The position numbers and the translations under genes are program-made. The notes beneath the pieces are model-generated. The model saw only the letters and a list, made by a program, of their open reading frames with translations, was not told the DNA's origin and did no database searches. Below are positions 33,680 to 45,289 of a DNA stretch of 64,000 nt, one piece after another. The DNA is from Chrysaora quinquecirrha (Eukaryota > Cnidaria > Scyphozoa > Semaeostomeae > Pelagiidae): positions 1 through 64,000 of the forward strand of contig JACTAT010000310.1 in assembly GCA_014526335.1 (NCBI GenBank), in the 5' to 3' direction. Each line of letters opens with the position of its first letter. Within the stretch, counting starts at the first letter, position 1.

Positions 33680-35780
33680 GTAGTTGGTGACCACCAATCA
33701 ATCACTTGTCAAAATAAGAAAATATGATGTTACAGCATAAAAACATTTATTCAAGTAAGATGGCAGACTGAACTCAGCTTTTTTCCTTTGCTGTTGAATG
33801 CAAACAAGCTGAATTTACAGATGAATCGTGAATATTAGCCTACCAAATCTGGCTCTCTCTGATTTGAAATTGATTGCAGTTTTCAACAGCAATGCTTGTT
33901 ATTTTTTGATTAAATATATGCGTTTTTTAGAATTGTAAGCACCTTGTTCTTTGATTACAAGTTTTGTGAATAAACATAAAAAATTTCAATGCAAACACGT
34001 TTGGATCCGATCCCATGTAAACACTCCTCAAAAAATGGTATCGGATACAAATGGGTCCGCTCTGATTTGGATCCGATCTTGTGTTAACTTTAAGCCAGAT
34101 TTAAGTCCCTACTTTAATAGCATTGAAGGAAACTAACATGAAGAAAATCACTGCAAATAGTCACACATAACCAAAATTCTATACTATTACATTTTGTAGT
34201 ATATATCTGCTATAATTGCTATTAGAAATTTGCGTAGTTTTCTGTAGCGTATAGGGCAAGATATTTAACAGAATTCCAGTAATGGCAACAAGTACAATTT
34301 ATCGTGTTTGGTTTAACATTTTGCATTCTTATCAAAATATGTGTTAACTGTGAATAGATTTATGTGCTTTCCTAGACATTTCTCACATAGTTTCCCTTTT
34401 TTTAAGGCTCAACATTACATTCCTTGAGTGGAACAGTAGAACAGTAATGCTATAATACTGCACAAGACCCGCAATGCTCAGGGGGGCTGGTTATTACCCA
34501 AATGGCCCCATGGGTGGGCAACTGCCCCCCCCAGAAATACAGTGAAGTTGATTTGGTTGAAAATTTCAGAGGGAATACCATATCTTTCCTTTTGAAAGGG
34601 TCATTTATGTGATGTTCCAAACAGTTCAGGCAAATGCTGTTGTTGTTGTAGCTATTGTTGTTTTTGCAGTAATGCACGGCTGTGCAGGGCTCTGCTTCAC
34701 TGCACTCTGCTTCGCCCTTCTTGGTTGCCCCTCGCTGGGTTCATGTCAACCTCACAGTTCTTTAAACTGTATTTCTTGACCACGGCTTTGTAGCGTCATG
34801 ACCATGCCCATAATGCTCAAATTTCCCAGACACCCTTTGGGTCTTATAGACATGCCATTCGCCGAATTTGGTTCAAATTGGACCATGTCTTGCAAAGTTA
34901 TTAGCAATCAAAGCTTTGGAACTTTTGAACCTTTTCCAATGACGTCACAAAGTTTCAAAAGCGCCAGAAATGAGTTTGGCCAGTCTCATATTGCCAGAAG
35001 CCACTTGCATAGGCCATCTAAATCAACTTCCGACCAATTGAATCAAAACTTGCAACCCTTCAATGAAAATGACAGCAAACGAGCCCCGTGTCCCACAAAA
35101 TTGGCACAAATTACATTTGACCAATTTCAATGGTACAGTGACATTTTTCATGCCCCATTTACTAACATGTCTGAGTTTCAGCCAAATCACGCAATTAAAA
35201 CCCTCAAAAAGCCTCTGTGAAAAGTGCAAAATTGATGACGTCATAATTACGTCAAAAACCCTTTTGCAAACAACACTATTAGATTAGAAATCTACACTAC
35301 GAATTACACCCATTCCGCTACTTTTTGTTCCGATCAAACAAGTTTATCTTTGGTCGATTTTCCACATTTGTAACATCATTATGCCGTTATAAACCTAAAA
35401 ATAGCAAGTTGGCCTAACAATGGTCAGATGGGCCATACTCAAAAGTACTAGAATCTAACTTTAAATCTCGTGTACCAGCCTTTTGACAAAAAAGAACGAA
35501 TGAAAACCAAAATAGGCCTAAATTTTGGCCCATATTCGGACCTTTTTCACGTCATTGTGACGTTACAGCACCTTCACCACGCCCAAAATTCATTTCACCC
35601 CATAGCCGTCACAAAACCCTACCCAATAACGTTTATTTCAGGAAAATCGTCTAGGCCGTTGTCCCATAACTTGTTCCTAAATGGCAACTTTTTGCTCACA
35701 GGAGTGGAAAGCAGAGATACCTTATTGCTAGCAAAAAAAATCAACTTGCAGTTTTCTCCATATATATCTTCTTGTTGTGT
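33680..35780. other. Gene-free interspersed repeat DNA
   Basis: No gene is supported. Two direct copies of TTGGATCCGATC occur at about 34001 and 34068. At 34480-34530 there is a C/G-rich patch. From about 34700 to 35720 the sequence is low in protein-like signal and carries several TGACGTCA-like words (about 34939, 35235), typical of an unclassified interspersed repeat. A 140-codon frame at 34798-35220 has no domain and looks accidental. Confidence 0.45.
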
Positions 35781-35789
35781 TTGTTCACC

Positions 35790-36810
35790 CACAGAAACAT
35801 GGAGTGTAGGTCAAAATCTTCCAGCAAACTTGAAGAACATTCAGCAAAGTGCCTCTATTTTCGCCCTGGGGTTTTCTTCAAGTCATTTTGCTTCATCAGC
35901 TCTGCAACAATCTTCTTCAAATCATCATCATATGATTGGCAGATATGTTTTCCTGACCTCTTGATGAATAGGGATTCCTTGTCCCAGTTTTCTATGGTAT
36001 GTTTTGTGACTGGGAGTGCCTTGCAATACCTTGCCAGTGATTTCTTGTTTGCAGCAGTATGGCCTACATTCTATGCTATTGTCTTCAGAAATCTGTTAAA
36101 TTGCTCCAATGCAAGATCTAGGGGGATTTCCACCAGCTCCATGTTTTGATTTGAAGAAACAATTCCATGTAAGGTTATGAGCAGCACAGGGAGACAAAAT
36201 AGCATTTTTTGTCAAATTAAATGTAGTCCTTCCAGTGCATATCTATTGCTCCTTGAGCCATCATTTTTCATTTAAGAGGAAAAATTTCCAGCATCGTATG
36301 ATTCGCTCACAATCACCTTCAGAGATCGCATCCTGATAATTCAGTAATAGCATTCCATATTCCAGAACAGCACATTGGTAGTCAAACATATCATCTTTGT
36401 TTGCAACTTGATCTGTTGAAGGGGGGCTTTGTCTTGTTAGTTTCGTGCCAATGGGCTGTTGTCTTGCTGTCTCTGGCACAAGCCTTGCTATTAATGTACT
36501 TTTTACTATATATTTCTTCTAAAGAGCATGAACAAAGCTGTCAAAAATTTTTTTCCGCTCTTCCAAAGTAGTTGACATCATGTAGGCATATGGAAATGTT
36601 TCTTCTGATGGTATGGCAGTTGTATCTTCCAGTCCAATTTCCAGAAGGGCAGCTGCTGTGATTCTTGCTTCCAACGAGATGTTGAAAAATTGCTTACAGG
36701 CAGATTTGACATCTGTCACTCCATTTCTTTGATTTACTAAGTTACGGTCAGTGTGTAATTTGCATTTGTCATCTGAAGTTCGTGGGTGGTAAAATGCACC
36801 CAAGCCAATC
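35790..36810 (-). pseudogene. DUF6589-type gene, broken
   Basis: On the minus strand, 36803-36519 and 36479-36261 encode adjacent parts, including the family's core FDYQCAVLEYGMLLLNYQDA and CERIIRCWKF. Further frames to about 35830 continue with a stretch like MELVEIPLDLALEQFNRFLK and SYDDDLKKIVAELM. DUF6589 is a domain of unknown function spread widely in invertebrates and fungi, often in multicopy, transposon-like genes. Here it is interrupted by at least three frame changes and a stop after WKFFLLNEK. No complete ORF remains. Confidence 0.6.
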
Positions 36811-37142
36811 TATGAAAAGAATGTATGAAATATATATATAAATAAGAGAAATTCAAAAAAATAGATTTCTTTAACATGGATTGATAAGTTAATATATTAA
36901 ACTCAGTATTAAGCAAGGTGTTAAACAAGTTCTCTATATAGTTAAACTAAGATTCACAGAGAACTTGTCCTTTCATTGAGCATAAACTCTACATCATAAT
37001 TGCTCTATACTTACGTATATTGAGCACTATTGTCAGAATGTTGACAGTCCAACCGTGATAAACACAATCGCTGATAAAGTCATTGAAAAGATGAAAATCA
37101 GCTCAGTGGGTACTCCTGGGGGTGAAGTCGAGGGTGAGGTAG

Positions 37143-37780
37143 ATGCTGGTAACGGTACATTTGGAATTGAAAGTTCAAGAAATCCAAGGAGCAGAAATTA
37201 CAGAAAGACGACCGCAAGGAACATGCAGCAACCAGCCCAAAAGATCCTGCTGCTACTGTCAGAGTACTGATCACTTATTTCGCTCCTGTCCTACACGATT
37301 CTGCCAAGCCAGTGGTGCTAGAGGACACAATGCTGGGAATCGATTTTGCCCAAAGTACCAATGACTAACTGACGTTAAGGCCACTGTAAATAATATCGGT
37401 ACTAACTTTTCAGCAGTCTTGACATTAAACTTCAGTAATTCACCCACTAATGTTTTAATAGACACTTGGGCAAGTTGTTCTATTATTGATGTTGGCAGCG
37501 GAAATAAACTTGGTTTGAATAATGGTATTGACTCCAGTTGTGATCAATTGATTAATGCATCTGGGCACCCTATGGATATAATTGGCTCTGTAGACGTAAA
37601 CGCAGAAATGCATGAAAATTCAGTCGTTCAAAACATGAAAGTTTTAAATAGCAAAACTTATCGAAATGTATTATTGGGTCGGAATTTCTTGGAGAAATTT
37701 GATAACGTTGAGTTCAATTTTTTAAAAAACAAGATTCGAATAGGTTAACATTGGTATTCAAGGAAATAGGCAGGGAATTT
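37143..37780 (+). pseudogene. Ty3/Gypsy element, nucleocapsid and protease part
   Basis: Frame 37143-37364 carries a canonical CCHC zinc knuckle (Cx2Cx4Hx4C, CCYCQSTDHLFRSC) and a second, damaged one (FCQASGARGHNAGNRFCPK, with one Cys replaced). After a frame change, 37419-37748 is a retropepsin: VLIDTWASCSIID is the active-site loop and LLGRNFLEKF the C-terminal hairpin region. The active site has Trp where Gly is normal (DTG or DSG). There is no upstream gag or 5' LTR in view. The pol part resumes at 43503 after a 5.7 kb insertion. Confidence 0.75.
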
Positions 37781-37788
37781 CTTATAAA

Positions 37789-38690
37789 AATCTAGCAATG
37801 TTCCCAGTCAAAGTTTTTACTTCAAAATATGATTACTATTGACCTCTGGAACAAAATAGAACCTGGTACCATTCCGAAAAATTTCCGCAAGTCACGTGAT
37901 CGATGATGTCATCTGCAAAGGTCATCAAAAATTCAACTTTGTAGTATCCTCAAGTTTAATAGCTCATTCCAAGGAGCAGAAAAAGTTGAGTAATTCTTAT
38001 ATAGCAACTATGTCCATATCACTAACGAATAACGAAATATAAGCATTTAAAAATAGAAGTATGTTATGGTTCCCATTCCTCATAAGAGTCCTCAGATGAC
38101 GAAAAATCTGAAACCTCCCATGCGCTTGCATCCCAACAAGAAATAGAAGCATCTTCATCTAAATCTTCCTGTAAAGTGTTATCTTCACAATCTCCAATGT
38201 CTTTATCATTTTCTTTTCTCACAGGCAGCTCTATATCCATCATCTGATTTTTATCGGCTTTTTCTGCCCTTTTGTTCTCTTTTTCTTTTTTGTCTATTTT
38301 GCTTGGTTGAAGTCGCTTTCTTTTTGGCTCTTGTACTTTTGAGTCTGAACATTCATCGTCTGCAACCATGTAAGGAACTTGTAGTTTTTGCTTGCTTTGT
38401 TTTTTCTGTAATTTTGGAGGCAACTGTGGGCCATTGTACCAGAACGGAACCATTTTCTTAGCATCATTGTCCCACTTCCAACCATATTGCTCTGGATTCA
38501 ATAGTTCGATTATGATTACACAGCATTGTTGCCAAAGGAGTGTTTGAAATTGAGCTCTCTTTAGTGCTTGCAGCAGAGAATCTTGATCTGGTGGCAATGA
38601 CATTGACGATTTCACTTTTTCCTGTTGATACAACCACATGGCTTGCAGATAGGTTGCCTTCTTATTACCATTATACATGATCGTTTTTAC
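37789..38690 (-). repeat. Left inverted arm
   Basis: Inverse of 42632-43515 at roughly 85-90 percent identity by eye, with small indels. It contains the 3' non-coding sequence and the C-terminal coding region of the gene described at 38064-38801. Confidence 0.85.
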
Positions 38691-38801
38691 AAACTTTTTC
38701 AAATCTTCTACGTTTTGCTGGCATAGTAGCTCATTTTCTTGAAGAGAAAGCAGTAGCTTGCAGCCATATGGAGACTTAACCAATTTATTGAAAGTGCGCA
38801 C
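38064..38801 (-). pseudogene. C-terminal part of an invertebrate multicopy gene family (possibly Asteroid/PIN-related), left arm
   Basis: A 245-codon open frame. Key segments are FVKTIMYNGNKKATYLQAMW, SLPPDQDSLLQALKRA, LLWQQCCVIIIELLNPEQYG, WYNGPQLPPKLQ, and a long Lys/Glu/Asp-rich tail ending in SSSEDSYEEWEP. The LPPD..L..A..RA..Q...W..C pattern, followed by GW, W and PQLPP, is shared by a large uncharacterised protein family common in cnidarian genomes. I recall an Asteroid/PIN-like nuclease core upstream in that family; this is from memory. The frame starts just beyond the arm. It is only the C-terminal third of such a protein, so it is not a complete gene. Confidence 0.5.
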
Positions 38802-38819
38802 TTTCCCAACTCAGAAGTT

Positions 38820-39690
38820 AACCGAACACAGAAGTTAACCCTGTCTTAAAGGACGAGATCAAAGTTCTTAGACAGAATCCAAGCAAGGAATCCCTGAACC
38901 AGGTTTTATCTCGAGAGTCTTTCAATGCACTGGTTGCTGATGTTCTCAAGTTCAAAGTGAGGGACATTTCACAATAATGTATGTTAAAGATGTATCTATA
39001 ATGCTGGCCATGGTTTCTGTGTTACGAGAAGGAAATATACCCAGGCATATCAAAGCAGAGCGTGAAATGCTGTCCGTTACCTTTGCCTTCAATCATCAGA
39101 ACTATTCCTGCTCTTGTAGTTACCAGGACATTTTTTTCCAAAGCATGGGCTCAGAGAACAAACAAGCTTTTGAGCAGTTATCTGAACGGGGTTTTGGTGC
39201 AAGCTGGTCCGGAGAGAGATTTACCTCCATCCATGGAGATTTAGTAACAGAGCTTTTTAACAAACGAATGAATGAGACATCCGGCCCATTCCGTTCTGGG
39301 TTCAGCACCGATATTTCTGCAGTAAACACATTGCAGGATACAATTCACATGCATTGTCAACTTCGTGAAAAATTTCACAATGCAGTTTCGATCAAAATAT
39401 CTTCAAAACATAAAGAGCTGTGTCCTGGACGGAAAAAATGCACAGTAGGCATCTCACAAAGATAAAGAATCAGCTTGTGCAATATGGCATGGATCCTTTC
39501 TCAGATGAAAATCCAAGAGCATTTGAGTATTTGAAATTCCATCAGTAGTTTTGAATGATATGATGGCAGCAACCAAGAATGGAAGCAAACAATACGAAGA
39601 GTTCACCAAACAACACCTTGTTGATGGCAGCAAATGTTTCTTTGATCCAATCGCAAGAAACAAAATAGTTACTCAGGGGCAGGGGACAGC
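38820..39690 (+). pseudogene. Central part of the same gene family, opposite strand
   Basis: Frames read as the upstream region expected for the family: LRQNPSKESLNQVLSRESFN (from about 38860), then 38977-39465 with REMLSVTFAFNHQNYSCS, QAFEQLSERGFGASWSGERF, IHGDLVTELFNKRMN and DAVN-like SAVNTLQDTIHMHC. Further frames to about 39680 read DPFSDENPRAFEYL, DMMAATKNGSKQYEEF and KCFFDPIARNKI. At least three frame breaks are present. It points right, towards the right arm that carries the C-terminus on the same strand, so the original gene probably ran 38820 to 43230 before its middle was replaced. Confidence 0.5.
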
Positions 39691-39699
39691 GCTATTAAT

Positions 39700-40926
39700 G
39701 CCATTACTTTAATAGCAGTTTTTCAGGCAGTTACATTATAGGTTTTTTAAATAAAATCCAAATAAAATTGTGTAAAATAACATAGAGAATCTGGCCTGTT
39801 TCTGTCTCCACCATTCCGCATTCCACAATTCCACATTAAGGATATTGCTCCTCATATTATAATCCTTTGAAAGCATGCACGACATTCTTTTCTTTATGAG
39901 ATAATAGCCGATAATAGGTGCACTCAACTTTTGGCCACGCTATTAGTCTAGTCTTTTCCATAGTATTTGAGGAAAAAACAATGCAAAATTCTTTCTTTTT
40001 GTGACGTATTCACCTACTGATTCATTTGCTGATGACGTACCATGCTCTGCATTCATGAAAGTTAATAGCGCAGGGCCCTCAAATCTAGTTTTGACATCAC
40101 TAAGTGAACACACGTGAAATAATAAAGTTAAAAAACTACTGAAAAATGAATCTGGCTGTATCAGGGAGTGTAAGATGGGGTGTTTCAAAAATCTTTCTTT
40201 TTTATCTACTCAAAATAATAAATTAACCCATGAACAGCGTCTTCGTCTAAAAGACGATGGACGGCCAGGTCCCTATGTTACTCTTAAGAATCGTTCCTGT
40301 GAAGCTGTGTATCAGAGTTTTCATGGATATGTGGTTGTGAAGAGAAGAACACTTATTTTTGCTGGCCATGTCTTGTAACGGGAGATCACTCAAAGGTGAG
40401 AATAATCAATGTATTTGAAATTGAATTTGATTCTGAGTTTGGTAAACTTCAACTTTATATATTTGAAATGATTTGACTACACATACACACAAATCAAAAA
40501 CTTTAAAGGAAAGCATTTATTAGAGTAAAGCACTTAAGCATTTCAACGAAATTTCATGTCGATTTGATTAGTATCTGCCTTTCTCTTCTTCAATGAATGA
40601 AAAGTGTTTAAGAATTACTTCGCCTGTCCTCATGATTTGGTAATGGCTGACAATAGGGGCCAATTGCGGCCATTCTACTAAAATACTGAAGTTAATAACT
40701 GAAGTTAAAAAAGCGCTAACTGCCGCTACAGCTAAAAGCTTGCCATTAAAGGCCGTTTAAGCAACCCCAGACATCAAAAATTGAGTGAAATGGCTTATCT
40801 CTGTTTGGTTGGCACTCTAATTTGAGCGAAGAAAAGTTAAAACGCTCTGAAAAATTGACAATCAGGGTTTAAAAAACTACATTAAAGCAACCGAACTCAA
40901 AAAAACCATCTCTTTCTTCTTTCTAG
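39700..40926. other. Unassigned interior of the insertion
   Basis: No gene is convincing. CAGGGGCAGGGGACAG at 39676-39691 has the look of a hAT 5' end (CAG followed by a G-rich repeat), but no matching right end is visible near 42630. A 67-codon frame at 40175-40378 has no recognisable domain. A strong polypyrimidine acceptor closes the stretch at 40926. Confidence 0.4.
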
Positions 40927-42649
40927 ATGACAAGGTTTTGTTTCGTGCAACCAACTGGTTTTGTGTCACCGGGAAGAAACCTTTGGAGCATCGCTAACCG
41001 GCATCACACCTCTAAAAATCATATTGGCAACCACACTATGTATCAGTTGTTGGAAATGTTGACTTTGCAACAGCACTGGATTAGGCAAGGCAGAGAGAAG
41101 TTCAAAGGCATAATCATAATGCCTCAAGGTATTCATCTAGGATGAGGCATCACATTAATGTTGCCACTTTCCTATGGTGTCAAGGCCTTGCATTCCGAGG
41201 GTATGCTGAATCCACTGATTCGTCTAACCGAGGTAATTTCCTCGAGCTTATGGATATGCTAGGGGAGTACAGTCATGATCTCAGAGTATTCCTGGATAAT
41301 GAAAGAAAAACATACACTTCCCACAAGCCTCAAAACCAGCTTATTGAATGCATATATAAAGAAGTAAAATTTGAAGTTCAGAAGAGAATAAATAAGTCAA
41401 GATTTATTTCCATAATGATGGACGACACCAGTGATATAAGTAACACAGAAAAATCAGCAATATCTGCGAGACTTATTCATGAAGAGAACATCGAAGAACA
41501 TTTGCTTGGCCTTGTTGATGCATCAAGTGATCAATCAGCGAATGGGTTGACCAACATTTTGCTAGAGACTCTTGAGAGTTATAAGCTATCTCCTGGCACA
41601 GCAAAAGAGAAAATCATAGGGAAATCTTATGATGGAGCTTCAACTATGAGTGGGGCACTCAATGGTGTGCAAAATCAGGTTCTAGATCATTTTCAATTTT
41701 CCTACTACAACCACTGTGTTGCTCACAGGATGTCTTTGTGCGTATCCCAGACTGCAAGTAAAATTCCAGAAGTGGCAAAGCTTTTTTGCACAGTAGACAA
41801 ATTGATAACGTTTTTTAGGAGCAGTCCAAAACGAACACATAACCTTGGCTATAACCTGCGAAAGCCTGGAGACACAAGATGGCTTTCTTGCAACACAGCC
41901 ATTACTGCAATTGATTCCTTCTATGAAACAATTGGTACAGTGCTTTTTGAAATTTCTTCGAATACAACAGAGAAAATTGATACACAGACAACTGCAAGAG
42001 GTCTTTGTGCTAGTATTCAAATGTGGACTTTTTATGCCTTCTAAAACTGTACAGAAGCATCTTCGATCACTGTACGCCTATCATTACCATCATGCAGAAG
42101 CCAAGCCTAGATCCTGTTCAGGTCAAGTCTATGCTTGATGATTGTCTCTGTTACCTTGGTGAGATAAACTTTAATCAGATCTGGGAGGATACTCTCAAAG
42201 CCGATCGTAATTTCCCAGTTACACGTGCAAGAGGGGGATGGAGAGGAACAGAAAGGGCAAGCAATGGTTCCCCCAAAGACTGGAAACAATCCCTGACAAT
42301 TGTTGCCAACAAAATTTGCATCAAGTTTTCGGAACAACTTGCCTGGCGGTTCGAAAACCTCGATAAATTCAAGTGTATGGACCTTATTCATCCAAGCAAG
42401 TTCATCTCAAACAAAAATTGCTCGTCACACGAGGTTAGGGCAGCCATTGGAAAGTTTCAGGCACTGTACCCCTTTGCAATTAACGACGTCACTTCACTGG
42501 AGCACAATCTGGATGTTTTGTATGAAAACCAGGAGATATCCATTCTGCTTAAAAAGCTTACTAAGGAGAGGGACCAAATTGTAAAGAAAAGGAAAGAAAG
42601 GAAGGGTGCAAAGCAAAGACGGAAGGGTGCAAAAACGATCATCTTATAA
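40927..42649 (+). pseudogene. hAT transposase (DUF4371/TTF-type)
   Basis: The first exon-like frame starts after the acceptor TCTTTCTTCTTTCTAG (ends 40926) and shows the TTF-type finger end (TSKNHIGNHTMYQLLEML). After a frame change near 41140, a 300-codon frame carries CQGLAFRGYAESTDSSNRGN, catalytic-region Asp in IMMDDTSDIS, GKSYDGASTMSG and NHCVAHRMSLCVSQ. A second frame change near 42030 leads to the C-terminal part (42023-42649). The last residues come from inverted-arm sequence (42632 onward), so the natural C-terminus with the dimerisation domain is lost. Related human proteins are ZMYM6 and THAP12-like, of hAT origin. Confidence 0.78.
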
Positions 42650-43515
42650 TGGTATTAAGAAGGAAACCTATCTGCAAGCCAGAATGTGGTTGTATCAACA
42701 GCAAAAGAGAAATCGTCAATGTCATTGCCACCAGATCACGATTATCTGCTGCAAGCACTGAAGAGAGCACAATTTCAAACACTCCTTTGGCAACAATGCT
42801 GTGTAATCATAATCGAACTATTGAATCCAGAGCGATTTGGTTGGAAGTGGGACGGGGATGCTAAGAAAATGGTTCCCCTCTTGTACAATGGCCCACAGTT
42901 GCCTTCAAAATTACAGAAAAATCAAAGCAAGTTCCTTACATGGTTGCAGATGATGAATGTTCAGACTCAAAAGTACAAGAGCCAAAAAGAAAGCGACATC
43001 GACCAAGCAAAATAGACAAAAACAGAAAAAAAGAGCAAAAAAGCTGATAAACATCAGATGATTGATATAGAGCAGGCTGTGAGAAAAGAAAATGATGAAG
43101 ACATTGCAGATTGTGAAGATAACACTTTAGAGGAAGATTTAGATGAAGGTGCTTCTATTTCTAGTTCGGATGCAAGCGCATGTGAGGTTTCAGATTTTTC
43201 GTCATCTAAGGACTCTTATGAGGAATAGGAACCATAACATACTTCTATTTTGAAATGCTTATATTTCGTTATTCGTTAGTGATATGGACATAGTTTCTAT
43301 ATAAGAATTACTGTCCTTTTTCTGCTCTTTCGAATGAGCTATTAAACTTGAGGATACTACAAAGTTGATTTTTTGATGACCGTTGTAGATGACGTCATCG
43401 ATCACGTGACTTACAAAAATTTTTCAGAAAGGCACAAGGTTCCATTTTGTTCAAGAGGTCAATAGTAAATATATTTCAAAGTAAAAACTTTGACTGGGAA
43501 CATTGCTAGATTTCG
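42632..43515 (+). repeat. Right inverted arm
   Basis: Inverse of 37789-38690. The arm begins AAAAACGATCATCTTATAATGG, overlapping the last codons of the hAT frame, and ends GGGAACATTGCTAG next to the Gypsy polyprotein. Confidence 0.85.
42686..43230 (+). pseudogene. C-terminal part of the same gene family, right arm
   Basis: The frame 42686-43015 has SLPPDHDYLLQALKRA, LLWQQCCVIIIELLNPERFG, WKWDGDAKKMVPLLYNGPQL, then a frame break near 43010 and an acidic tail to the stop at about 43228. Compared with the left arm it has more breaks, so the two arms have decayed independently since they were last identical. Confidence 0.5.
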
Positions 43516-45060
43516 AGCCTATGGCATCGCCTGTAATACCTGGGCTATATCTGACCAAATGCAGAGTCGTATCAGACTTGGACGGTATCTTTCAAATAAC
43601 AGTCCTCAACATCAATGATAACAAAGTCAAGCTGTACCCTAGAAAATGTGTGGGGAGATTACTGAGTCCCAAAGGCACTACATCAATCAGCAATCAACCG
43701 GTTGAGAAGAACTCAACCAACATAACGGATTCTATACTATTCGGAGATAACTTAACCAATGACCAGCGAGGACAACTGGAAAAATTGATCAAAGATTATC
43801 AAGACATTTTTGCAAATAATCCAAAGAAACCGTCACTCGTGAAAATGTGGAACACAGGATAATCACCAAGGGTGTATTACCAGTCAAACAGAAACCTCAG
43901 CGAATTCCGGAAGCATGGCACAAAGAAGTAAATTAACAAATCCAAGAAATGTTGGATAAGAAGATAATTTGTCCATCAGCTTCCCATTGGAACGCCCCGA
44001 TAATATTAGTCAAGAAAAAAGATAATAGCATGCACTTCGTGTGATTTCAGGGACTAAATGATGTATCAAAGAAGGATTCGTACCCACTCCCTCACATTCA
44101 TGAAGTAATCGACAAGATGAATGGGGCAATTTACTGGATAATGCTCGATGCTGCAGCAGCATATTGGTCAATCCCTCTCAGAGAGCAAGACCGAGAAAAA
44201 ACAGCTTTCTCGGTACCAAGAGGAAATTTCGAGTTAAATGTTACTCCTTACGGTTTGTGTAATGCTGGAGCTACATTTCAGCGCATGATCGATATAGCCT
44301 TGTCTGGTCTCTCTTCCGGCAGAATCCTCGCTTACATGGACGATATGGTCCTTTTCAGTAAGTTGTTCACCGACCAGTTTGCAGACAATTTTCCAACGGT
44401 TACGCTCATCTTCTATCTTGTTAAAGTGGTCTAAATGTACATTTGCAAGCAAGCAAGTTAACTTTGTCCGATTTGAATTTTCTGCAGCTGGAATCAAGCC
44501 ACAAGCACGTATAACAGAGGCTATCAATAAATATCAGTGGCCTACTACTCGAAAGGAGGTTGCAGGATTCCTTCCTGGATTTACTGATCCTTCATTCCCA
44601 ATTTCGCTACAGTTAGCCAGCCTCTAAATGCGTTAACAAGTAACAATGCACCCTTCGTATGGACCCAGGAGTGTGAACTTGCATTCGATAATCTAAAACA
44701 TGCATTGACTGCAGAATCAATACTCAAATTTCCAGCTTTCAATGAACAGTTTATAATCGAAGTTGATGCAAGCACCCATGCTGTGGGAGGAGTATTATCT
44801 CAATTGGGACCAAATCGTATCGAGCATCCAGTAGCTTATTTTTCAACCGCTCTGCAAAAAACTCGACAGAATTTGTCAGCAATGATAAAAGAATCATTTG
44901 CTCTGATCCTTGCTGTTCGCCACTGGCATGTCTACTTGGCAGGAAGACAATTTGTGTTGAAAACTGACCACAACCCTTTAGTCTTCCTACGTTCCCAGAA
45001 AGACCCTCGAGGCAAAATCATTTGTTGGTTAAACGAGTTGGAAGAATTTGATTAAACTAT
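43503..45060 (+). pseudogene. Ty3/Gypsy reverse transcriptase and RNase H
   Basis: 43503-43862 is the linker after protease (VIPGLYLTKCRVVSDLDGIF). The RT starts near 43930 (IQEMLDKKIICPSASHWNAP, LNDVSKKDSYPLPHI, with breaks), then 44117-44360 is clean with motif A MLDAAAAYWSIPL, TPYGLCNAGATFQRMID and motif C YMDDMVLFSK. After a break near 44375, the connection domain reads to 44600. RNase H at 44705-45055 shows the first catalytic Asp in EVDASTHAVGGVLSQ, LSAMIKESFALILAVRHW and TDHNPLVFL. Order and motifs are Ty3/Gypsy. At least four frame breaks and stops make it inactive. Confidence 0.88.
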
Positions 45061-45289
45061 CCGGTACATAACAGGAAAAGAAAATGTCGAAGCCAATGCC
45101 CTTTCTAGGAGCAGTTCAGCTGATACAACACAACCAGAATCCAAATTTGAAGAAAAAATTCATGCATCATTTCTTCGCAACAACAATTTCCTCAAACAAC
45201 TTGTACATGAGCAGTCAGAAGACCGAAAAATCAGAAGTGCCAAACAGAGTATCTCAAACAAAAAACCTATTACTAGGGGTAGACTGAAA

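Larger units (their letters stand above)
37789..43515. mobile_element. 5.7 kb insertion with long inverted arms, inside the Gypsy element
   Basis: The ends read AAATCTAGCAATGTTCCC and its exact inverse, and each end continues as an inverted arm of roughly 0.9 kb (37789-38690 and 42632-43515). Gypsy protease lies left and Gypsy reverse transcriptase right, so the unit sits inside that element. Inside are two parts of a second gene family (38820-39690 plus the copies of its C-terminus in both arms) and a hAT transposase (40927-42649). The unit may be a large foldback transposon later hit by a hAT element, or a transposon whose own gene was rearranged. Confidence 0.65.

Noticed and set aside
34798..35220. 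140-codon plus-strand ORF
   Set aside because: No domain; overlapping ORFs of similar quality on the other strand and in another frame; sits in repeat-like DNA.
39676..39691. CAGGGGCAGGGGACAG as a complete hAT element left end
   Set aside because: Plausible start, but no inverse partner or 8-base target duplication could be found downstream, so the element limits are not claimed.
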